Positions 1-5,505 of a DNA stretch of 5,923 nucleotides are shown here, piece after piece. The translations under genes and the position numbers were made by a program. This DNA comes from Bacteroidales bacterium (lineage in GTDB: Bacteria; Bacteroidota; Bacteroidia; Bacteroidales; Bacteroidaceae), in the NCBI GenBank assembly GCA_004558865.1, contig SFCY01000135.1:1-5923 (forward strand), given 5' to 3'. A model generated the notes under the pieces. The model was not told the DNA's origin. It did no database searches and worked only from the letters and a program-made list of their open reading frames with translations. Within the stretch, counting starts at the first letter, position 1. Each line of letters starts with the position of its first letter.

Positions 1-193
1 CCCATAGCTCCGGTAGGAGCGTAAGCCTGAACATGACCATTTTCCTTCCCCCTTTACATATAAACTTACCATGATTCCACGGAAAATATCCGCTGTGCCC
101 ACTAATCTTCACGAATGTGGATTGTGGCTTGTGGAGACGGGCGATGGCCTCATCTTGGGAGTCGGAACTTTGCGCGCCCGCATCCAATCCCAT
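1..193 (-). CDS. Possible partial hypothetical protein, cut by the left edge
   Basis: I do not recognise this frame. It opens with an ATG (minus strand, 193-191) 9 nt after the nhaC stop codon and stays open for 64 codons to the window edge. It is in the same frame as nhaC, separated by the TAG at 205-203. The translation begins MGLDAGAQSSDSQDEAIARL and shows no membrane segment or known motif. A later ATG at 40 follows a purine-rich stretch (AAAGGGGGAAGGAAA) and could be the true start instead. The close spacing to nhaC would suit an operon partner. However, 64 open codons can arise by chance, and composition varies along it, with an AT-rich patch at about 53-68. No convincing terminator for nhaC is seen here; the only palindrome is a 5-bp stem at 7-20 (GCTCC/GGAGC). 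Confidence 0.3.
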   Translation of the reverse strand, partial: MGLDAGAQSSDSQDEAIARLHKPQSTFVKISGHSGYFPWNHGKFICKGGRKMVMFRLTLLPELW

Positions 194-202
194 TACGATT
201 GT

Positions 203-1657
203 CTACTCCTTACTTACTCTATAGATCTTGTAGCCGATGGCAGCGACGAGGATGCTTGTGATGGGGGCCAGGATGTTGAAGAAGCAATAGGGCAGGTAGG
301 TGAGTGTGGGCACATTGAGGACTGTGGACTGCGTCATGCCGCAGGTGCTCCAGGGAATGAGCACCGAGGTGACGGTGCTTGAGTCCTCGATGCTCCTGCT
401 CAGAAGGCGCGGCTCGTAGCCCTCCTTCTTGTATATCTCGCCAAACATGCTTGAATTGAGCATGATGGAGAGGAATTGGTCGGCCGCCGTGGCGTTGAAG
501 AAGATGCCCGACACCACTGTCGAGGCGACCAGCCCCACCCGCGTCTTCGTAAACGGAATGACAAGGCTGACGATGTTGGCGAGCATTCCGCTGGCTTTCA
601 GCACCCCGCCGAAGCAGATGGCGCAGAGGATGATCCACACGGTGTTGAGCATTCCCGCCATGCCCCGTGTGGCCAGCAGGTCGTTGACGGGCGCGAAGCC
701 GCTGTCTATCGATGTGGAGCCAAAGCTGCACTCCATCGCCCCCTTGAACAGCACGATGGCCGAGGGATGGACGTTGGCCACGCCTTTGGCGGTCATGCCG
801 CTCACCTCAGCCAAGACATGCGGCTGGAAGATGGCCGCAAAGGCTATGGCTGTCAGCGACGAGGCGAAGAGCACAATGATGGCCGGCATCTTCTTGTAGA
901 TCATCACGCCCGTGGCCACAGGCACAAGGAGAAGCCAAAGGCTGAGGTTGAACTTTGAGGACAGGGCTGTGGTGAACGCCGACGTGTCTATCAAGGCCGA
1001 CGAGGGTACAAGGAAACCAGCCACGAGGAAGATGACCATCGTAATGGTGAAGGCTGGGACGGTGGTTATCGTCATGTATCTGATGTGGGTGAACAGGGGT
1101 GTGCCGCAGAGTGAGGACGCGAGGACGGTGGTGTCGGACAAGGGCGACATCTTGTCGCCGAAATACGCCCCCGAGAGTATGGCTCCCGCCGTCCATCCGT
1201 CGCTGAAGCCCTCAGCCTTGCCTATTCCCATCAAGGCCACGCCTATGGTGGCCACTGTGGTCCACGAGCTGCCCGTCATCACCGACACGAGGGCGCTGAT
1301 AAGGCAACTCGTGATGAGGAAGACGTGGGGATTGATGATCTGCATGCCATAATAGATGAGCATGGGCACAACGCCGCTCACCATCCACGTGCCCGACAGC
1401 AGGCCGATGAGCAGCAGGATGACGATGGGCGAGCCGATGCTGCCCACGGCGCGGTTGATTTCGGCCTCCAGTTCCTGCCATTTCTTGCCGAAATGGAGCA
1501 TGGCGATAAGGGCGGCGACGCCCGTGGAGAAGATGAGCACCAACTGGCTCGGGCCGGAGAGTGCGTCGATGCCATAGACGCGGATGACGACAGCCAAGAA
1601 GACAATCAGAAAGGCAACCGGAGTGATGGACAGGACGTAGGTGAGAACATTCCTCAT
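203..1657 (-). CDS. nhaC: Na+/H+ antiporter, NhaC family
   Basis: This is an inner-membrane secondary transporter of the NhaC family (Na_H_antiporter domain), expected to export Na+ in exchange for H+ and so support sodium and pH homeostasis. The 484-residue protein is almost entirely hydrophobic helices, consistent with about 11-12 membrane spans. Family signatures are visible: TGSSWTTVATIG (residues 128-139), GAYFGDKMSPLSDTT (163-177), NATAADQFLSI (388-398) and EDSSTVTSVLIPW (424-436), the last two lying in the second half of the fold. I chose the ATG at 1657 (MRNVLTYVLSITP), which leads straight into the first membrane helix and gives the usual family length. An in-frame ATG at 1756 would add 33 residues unlike any NhaC start. 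The frame is intact. Some NhaC relatives exchange malate or lactate, so the substrate is inferred. The gene lies 275 nt after pepD and no clear promoter was found, so its transcription is unresolved. Confidence 0.93.
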   Translation of the reverse strand: MRNVLTYVLSITPVAFLIVFLAVVIRVYGIDALSGPSQLVLIFSTGVAALIAMLHFGKKWQELEAEINRAVGSIGSPIVILLLIGLLSGTWMVSGVVPMLIYYGMQIINPHVFLITSCLISALVSVMTGSSWTTVATIGVALMGIGKAEGFSDGWTAGAILSGAYFGDKMSPLSDTTVLASSLCGTPLFTHIRYMTITTVPAFTITMVIFLVAGFLVPSSALIDTSAFTTALSSKFNLSLWLLLVPVATGVMIYKKMPAIIVLFASSLTAIAFAAIFQPHVLAEVSGMTAKGVANVHPSAIVLFKGAMECSFGSTSIDSGFAPVNDLLATRGMAGMLNTVWIILCAICFGGVLKASGMLANIVSLVIPFTKTRVGLVASTVVSGIFFNATAADQFLSIMLNSSMFGEIYKKEGYEPRLLSRSIEDSSTVTSVLIPWSTCGMTQSTVLNVPTLTYLPYCFFNILAPITSILVAAIGYKIYRVSKE

Positions 1658-1765
1658 AATGTGCGGATTATCGTGAGAAGCTACAAAACAAAACCGGAAA
1701 AGCCATGCGGCAAGGTAGGGATTGGCGCCAGCCGGATGATGACTGTCCGCATTCATCCAATGCGA

Positions 1766-1786
1766 GGAGCGGGAGACTCTGCTCCC
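1766..1786. repeat. Short GC-rich palindrome between pepD and nhaC
   Basis: GGGAG (1771-1775) and CTCCC (1782-1786) can pair around a 6-nt loop. The flanking GGAGC (1766-1770) offers an alternative pairing with GCTCC (1781-1785). It lies upstream of the nhaC start. A similar GCTCC/GGAGC hairpin occurs at 7-20, so it may be a small dispersed palindrome, but the evidence is weak. Confidence 0.25.
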
Positions 1787-1843
1787 TACATGTTGGACGA
1801 TTGCGGAAAATCATTTCAAGAAGTATGAACAGTGAATCAAGCG

Positions 1844-1900
1844 AACGGCTTCCCCCGCGTGTTCCGCCGTGTTGTGCGGAAGTGGGCGGCGGAAGCCGTT
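1844..1900 (-). terminator. 57-nt nested hairpin after pepD, possible terminator
   Basis: AACGGCTTCC (1844-1853) and GGAAGCCGTT (1891-1900) form a perfect 10-bp stem. After one C-C mismatch the stem continues for 4 bp (1855-1858 with 1886-1889). Beyond a small internal loop, TTCCGC (1862-1867) pairs with GCGGAA (1876-1881) around an 8-nt loop. On the minus strand the structure begins 32 nt after the pepD stop, where a terminator would be expected. No T-run follows it, so classic intrinsic termination is not clear. A mobile palindromic (REP-like) element or a structured leader for nhaC is equally possible. The pairing itself is certain from the sequence; the role is inferred. Confidence 0.4.
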
Positions 1901-1932
1901 GTGCGTAGTCTTGCGATGGGCGACAGCCCGGA

Positions 1933-3387
1933 TCACTTCACGGGAATCTCCTCAAGCGTCTTGGTCAGCAGGTCCCAGAAAGGCTGGGCCGTGGCAATCT
2001 CAAAGCGCTCGTTGGTGGTGTGGGGCGAGAGCAGCGTCGGGCCCAACGACACGACGTCCATGCCGGGATACTTGCCCAGAATCACCGAGCACTCCAGTCC
2101 GGCGTGGTCGGCCTGCACGGCTGCCTCCTTGCCCGTCTGCTCCTTGTACACCTTCTTGAGCAGGTTCAGGATCTCGCTGTCGGGGTTGGGGTCCCAGCCG
2201 CCGTAGCTGCCGCTGAACTCCACCTTCATGCCAGCCATAGCGAAGCACGACTCGATGGTCTTGCCCACATAGTCCTTCATGTCCTCACGGCTGGAGCGGG
2301 CGAGAATCTTCACTGCTGCCTTGCCGTCCTCGATGTCGACGATGGCGAGGTTGCTCGATGTCTCCACCACGTTGGGATAGGCGGGAATCATGCGCACCAC
2401 ACCGTTGTGGCAGGCGTAGATGGCGTCCACCAAGTTGTCCTGTATCTCTACGGGGACGAGCATGGCGGGCTTGTCGGCGTCTTCGGCGAAGAACTCCACG
2501 TTGTTCTCTACGCCCTTGTACTCGTCCTCCACGAGGGCCTTCTGCTCTGCCACGAGCTTCTTCAGCGCCTCCACGTTCTTCTTGGGCAGTGCCAGCACCA
2601 CCTCAGCCTTGAAGGGGATGGCGTTGCGCATGTTGCCCCCGTGCCAGGTGGCGAGGCGGGCGCCGAGCTGTGCGATGGCCTCGTGCACCAAGCGCACCAT
2701 TTCCTTGTTGGCGTTGGCGCGGCCCTCGTTGATTTCCAGGCCCGAGTGGCCACCTCGCAGTCCCTTCAGTGTGACGCGCACGGCAGCCTTCTCCTCGTTC
2801 TCCACGGGCTGATACTCCATGGTGGCGGTGATGTCGACGCCGCCGGCCGAGCCGATGACAAACTTGCCCCAGAGCTCGGAGTCGAGGTTCATCAATATGT
2901 CGCTGTGAAGCTCGCCTGTGGGCATCTCGTTGACGCCATACATGCCGGTCTCCTCGTCGCGAGTGATGATGGCCTCGATGGGGCCGTGCTTCAGGTCGTT
3001 AGCCTCCATCACGCCCATGATGGCCGCCACGCCGATGCCGTCGTCGGAGCCGAGCGTAGTGCCCTTGGCCTTCACCCATCCGTCCTCAATGTAGGTCTCG
3101 ATGGGGTCGTTCACGAAGTCGTGGTTGCTGTCGGGAGCCTTTTGCGGCACCATGTCCATGTGGGCCTGGAGCAGCACGGTCTTACGGTTTTCCATTCCCG
3201 GTGTGGCGGGCTTGCGCATCACGATGTTGCCGCCCGAGTCCTTGTAGGCCTCTACGCCAACACGTTTGGCAAAATCAAGAAGAAACTGCTGCACTTTCTC
3301 ATCGTGGCCCGAGGGACGGGGCACCTGTGTCAGGGCGTCAAAATTGCGCCAGATGGCGGCTGGCTTCAAATTGCTTATTTCACTCAT
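1933..3387 (-). CDS. pepD: Aminoacyl-histidine dipeptidase (Xaa-His dipeptidase), M20 family
   Basis: This cytosolic di-zinc peptidase splits Xaa-His dipeptides such as carnosine and takes part in peptide turnover. The 484-residue length matches the PepD family. The metal site can be read along the chain: H76 and D78 in LQAHMDMVPQK, D115 in GSDDGIG, the catalytic base E145 with ligand E146 in RDEETGM, D169 in NLDSE, and H456 in SPHTTNE. The conserved DHAGLECSVI segment is also present. The inserted lid domain lies roughly between residues 180 and 390, and no signal peptide is seen. The start (MSEISNLKPAAIWRNF) has the typical PepD N-terminus and is preceded by an A-rich stretch (AAAACCAAACTACT) rather than a Shine-Dalgarno site. 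It lies 86 nt after the upstream membrane-protein gene with no recognisable promoter, so co-transcription with that gene is possible. Dipeptide specificity is inferred from the family. Confidence 0.95.
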   Translation of the reverse strand: MSEISNLKPAAIWRNFDALTQVPRPSGHDEKVQQFLLDFAKRVGVEAYKDSGGNIVMRKPATPGMENRKTVLLQAHMDMVPQKAPDSNHDFVNDPIETYIEDGWVKAKGTTLGSDDGIGVAAIMGVMEANDLKHGPIEAIITRDEETGMYGVNEMPTGELHSDILMNLDSELWGKFVIGSAGGVDITATMEYQPVENEEKAAVRVTLKGLRGGHSGLEINEGRANANKEMVRLVHEAIAQLGARLATWHGGNMRNAIPFKAEVVLALPKKNVEALKKLVAEQKALVEDEYKGVENNVEFFAEDADKPAMLVPVEIQDNLVDAIYACHNGVVRMIPAYPNVVETSSNLAIVDIEDGKAAVKILARSSREDMKDYVGKTIESCFAMAGMKVEFSGSYGGWDPNPDSEILNLLKKVYKEQTGKEAAVQADHAGLECSVILGKYPGMDVVSLGPTLLSPHTTNERFEIATAQPFWDLLTKTLEEIPVK

Positions 3388-3405
3388 AGTAGTTTGGTTT
3401 TAGGT

Positions 3406-3429
3406 GGAACGGGCTCCATTGCCCGGTCC
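3406..3429 (-). other. Small hairpin in the pepD leader
   Basis: The 24-nt segment is symmetric. CGGGC pairs with GCCCG around a 6-nt loop and, after one mismatch, a further 3 bp (GGA with TCC) extend the stem. It sits 18 nt before the pepD start codon. No T-run follows on the minus strand, so it is not a clear terminator for the upstream gene. It could modulate pepD translation or simply be chance pairing. Confidence 0.3.
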
Positions 3430-3473
3430 GAGGTTATTGTTATTTTTCCAAGTCTCTTTCGTCTTATCGCGGC

Positions 3474-4481
3474 TCAGTCCAAGTCGGCTTGCCGGCGCTT
3501 GGCCGTGAGGCTGAGGGCCACCCATGCCCAGACGCCGAGCAGCACCACGAGCAGCGTCTGCACGGAATGGACGATGAGCACGAAGTAGAGGGCGTCGGTG
3601 GAGCCCACGCCGTAGAGGATGAGCATCGTCTTCACGGCGAAGTGCCAGGGGCCCGCTCCGTTGGGGGTGGGGACGACGACCGCGATGCTGCCCACGATGA
3701 ACGTCACGATGGCACAGTCGAGTCCCAACCCGCTTGTGGCTTCGAAACAGAAGAACGTGAGGTAGTAGTGGAGGAAGTAGCACGCCCAGATGGCCACCGT
3801 CCAGAACACGTAGAGCGGCGCGTTGTTGACCTGCCGCAGGCTGGAGACGCCCACGAAGAGGTCGCGCAGCATGTCCTTTATCTTGTTGTGCACCGACAGC
3901 CGCCTCGCCAGATACCATACCAGCCCGAGGGCCGCCAGCCCACACACTATCGTCACCATCCAGCCCGTGGCGCTGAACTGCGTGAGGAACGTGTCGAGGC
4001 GCGTGCCGGTGCGGGCGAAGAAGATGTCGAAGATGCGAATCTGGAATATCAGCGTCAGACCCGTGATGAGCATCACCAGCAGCGAGTCGATCACGCGCTC
4101 GGTCACCACCGTACCCAGGGCCTTGGAGAACGACACGCCGTCGTAGCGCTTCAGCACCGCGCAGCGCGTGAACTCGCCGATGCGCGGCACGACGAGCGAC
4201 GCGGCGTAGCTCAGGAATACGGCATTCACCGCCACGCTCTTCCGCGTGTGCTCTCCCGCGGGCTCCAAGGCCTGCCGCCAGCGCCAGCCGCGGATTGTCT
4301 GAGCCAAGACGCCGAAGGGGAACGACAGCAGCATCCACGTCCAGTTCATGCCGTGGAGCAGCACCTCCTTGATCTGCGAGAAGTCAAAATCGCGATACAT
4401 CCAATAGAGAATGGCGCCGCCCAAGAAGAGTGACGACATGATCTTCGCAGATGTTGTTGCAATTTTTTTTGTCGTTTCCAT
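3474..4481 (-). CDS. Flippase-like integral membrane protein (LPG_synthase_TM / UPF0104 family)
   Basis: This 335-residue inner-membrane protein belongs to the family that includes the flippase half of MprF and many uncharacterised bacterial proteins. A lipid-translocation role is inferred from relatives; no substrate can be named. There are about 7-8 hydrophobic segments, and the family's signature block is clear: RGWRWRQAL (64-72), then SYAASLVVPRIGEFTR (91-106), SKALGTVVTERVID (119-132), and PTPNGAGPWHFAVKTML (271-287) near the C-terminus. No soluble lysyl-transferase domain is present, so it is not a full MprF. The start at 4481 (METTKK) is chosen because a promoter lies just upstream (4487-4518) and membrane topology begins soon after. 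A longer frame from an ATG at 4562 overlaps the rsmA stop as ATGA and would add 27 residues without family character. Codons 4-7 contain a run of eight A. Confidence 0.85.
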   Translation of the reverse strand: METTKKIATTSAKIMSSLFLGGAILYWMYRDFDFSQIKEVLLHGMNWTWMLLSFPFGVLAQTIRGWRWRQALEPAGEHTRKSVAVNAVFLSYAASLVVPRIGEFTRCAVLKRYDGVSFSKALGTVVTERVIDSLLVMLITGLTLIFQIRIFDIFFARTGTRLDTFLTQFSATGWMVTIVCGLAALGLVWYLARRLSVHNKIKDMLRDLFVGVSSLRQVNNAPLYVFWTVAIWACYFLHYYLTFFCFEATSGLGLDCAIVTFIVGSIAVVVPTPNGAGPWHFAVKTMLILYGVGSTDALYFVLIVHSVQTLLVVLLGVWAWVALSLTAKRRQADLD

Positions 4482-4486
4482 AGACG

Positions 4487-4518
4487 CAAAGGTAACAGAA
4501 AAAGATGAAAGAGCCAAG
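4487..4518 (-). promoter_or_regulatory. Bacteroidota-type promoter for the flippase-like gene
   Basis: On the minus strand TACCTTTG (4494-4487) matches the Bacteroidota -7 consensus TAnnTTTG exactly. CTTG (4518-4515) stands 20 nt upstream as the -33 box (consensus TTTG). The predicted transcript start falls about 1-3 nt before the ATG at 4481, so the mRNA would be leaderless or nearly so. It lies between the rsmA stop and the gene. Confidence 0.7.
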
Positions 4519-4558
4519 TTTTTTCCACATTTATTCTTTGGGCCGGCCTCTCGCCGTG

Positions 4559-5353
4559 TCATCCCATGGCCTTTTCCACCTCGTTGGTCAAGTCTACAAA
4601 CTCCTGGACAGACAGCTGCTCAGGCCGCCGGGTCATGGTCTCGGTGGCGAAAAACGAGGCGTCGGGCAGCCTGTCCTTGGCGAACATCTGCCTGATGCTC
4701 ACGCGCAGCATCTTCCTTCGCTGGTTGAAGACGGTCTTCACCAAGCGCTTGAAGAGCTGCTCGTCGCAGCCCAAGTGGGCCACACCGTTGCGCGTCATGC
4801 GGATCACGGCGCTCTTCACCTTTGGCGGCGGGTTGAACACCCCCTCGTCCACGGTGAAGAGATACTCCACGTCGTACCACGCCTGTATGAGCACGCTCAG
4901 GATGCCGTAGGCCTTTGATCTGGGGGCGGCGGCCATGCGCTGGGCCACCTCGCGCTGGATCATGCCCGTGCAGCAGGGGATGAGTTCCTTGTAGTCGAGC
5001 ATCTTGAAGAATATCTGCGACGAGATGTCGTAGGGGTAGTTGCCGGTTAGCACAAACTGGCGGCCGTCGAAAATGCGGCCGAGGTCCATGCGCAGGAAAT
5101 CCTCGCCGATGATGTTGTCGCGCAAGGCGGGGAAGTTCGCGTGGAGGTAGTCCACGCTCTCCTTGTCTATCTCAACGGCCTTCACCTCCCGCCCTTTCGT
5201 GACGAGATATTGGGTCAGCACGCCCATGCCGGGGCCTATCTCCAAGATGGGCAGTGCGGGGCAGGCGTCCACCGTGTCGGCGATGCGCTTGGCGATGTTG
5301 AGGTCGGTCAGGAAATGCTGTCCGAGATTCTTTTTCGGTCTTACTTTCTGCAT
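4559..5353 (-). CDS. rsmA: 16S rRNA dimethyladenosine transferase RsmA (KsgA)
   Basis: This enzyme uses S-adenosylmethionine to dimethylate two adjacent adenosines (A1518 and A1519, E. coli numbering) near the 3' end of 16S rRNA during late 30S assembly. At 264 residues it has normal family length. Visible motifs: the N-terminal NLGQHFL (9-15); the SAM loop EIGPGMGVLT (38-47); acidic E61 at the end of the second strand and D85 in GEDF; the catalytic motif as NYPY (105-108, followed by DIS), a variant of NLPY; QREVAQRM (133-140); and VFNPPPKVKSAV (172-183). The C-terminal helical domain carries FNQRRKMLR. The start MQKVRPKKNLGQHFL is the canonical one and lies about 16 nt after the predicted transcript start. 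Its stop overlaps the first in-frame ATG of the next frame (ATGA), though that gene probably starts later. Confidence 0.96.
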   Translation of the reverse strand: MQKVRPKKNLGQHFLTDLNIAKRIADTVDACPALPILEIGPGMGVLTQYLVTKGREVKAVEIDKESVDYLHANFPALRDNIIGEDFLRMDLGRIFDGRQFVLTGNYPYDISSQIFFKMLDYKELIPCCTGMIQREVAQRMAAAPRSKAYGILSVLIQAWYDVEYLFTVDEGVFNPPPKVKSAVIRMTRNGVAHLGCDEQLFKRLVKTVFNQRRKMLRVSIRQMFAKDRLPDASFFATETMTRRPEQLSVQEFVDLTNEVEKAMG

Positions 5354-5372
5354 TGTGCGTTGTTCTTAGCTG

Positions 5373-5404
5373 CAAATTTAAGCAAAATAATCCAATCGCC
5401 GAAA
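5373..5404 (-). promoter_or_regulatory. rsmA: Bacteroidota-type promoter for rsmA
   Basis: On the minus strand TAAATTTG (5380-5373) is a perfect TAnnTTTG -7 element. TTTC (5404-5401) lies 20 nt upstream as a one-mismatch -33 box. The predicted transcript start is near 5369, leaving a short 5' leader of about 16 nt before the rsmA ATG. The element lies between rsmA and the CRISPR array, so rsmA need not depend on array transcription. Confidence 0.7.
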
Positions 5405-5468
5405 GGTTTGCCGCTTTTTGTGGCGGGACTGCCATCACGCAGGGACTACAGAGGTTCGTCCACAAGCG

Positions 5469-5505
5469 GATGTAATCCTTGTTGTAATGGATGCTGTTCT
5501 CTGAC
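5469..5505 (-). repeat. Degenerate terminal CRISPR repeat
   Basis: This copy matches the other repeats perfectly from 5474 to 5505 but differs at all four of 5470-5473 (ATGT instead of TCTC). Read on the minus strand, the change falls in the last five bases, inside the crRNA tag. That is the usual decay pattern of the leader-distal end, where no spacer follows. It supports leftward transcription and makes the rsmA-proximal end the oldest. Confidence 0.9.

Noticed and set aside
7..20. GCTCC-GGTA-GGAGC hairpin as the nhaC terminator
   Set aside because: It has only 5 bp, lies about 180 nt from the nhaC stop, has no T-run, and lies inside the possible left-edge frame.
1713..1721. CAAGGTA (minus TACCTTG) as a promoter for nhaC
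   Set aside because: It is one T short of TAnnTTTG and has no -33-like box at the right distance.
1658..1756. N-terminal extension of NhaC to the ATG at 1756
   Set aside because: The 33 extra residues do not resemble NhaC N-termini, and the ATG at 1657 gives normal length and topology.
2020..3588. Long plus-strand open frame (522 codons) opposite pepD
   Set aside because: It is the antisense shadow of a well-conserved PepD gene in GC-rich DNA. Its translation is Val/Leu/His-rich with no family signature.
3400..4338. Open frame of 312 codons on the minus strand overlapping the membrane-protein gene
   Set aside because: The translation is Arg/His/Gly-rich low-complexity sequence typical of an off-frame reading. 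The overlapping frame has clear flippase-family motifs.
3489..4433. Plus-strand open frame of 314 codons
   Set aside because: Antisense shadow of the same membrane-protein gene, rich in His, Glu and Arg, with no recognisable domain.
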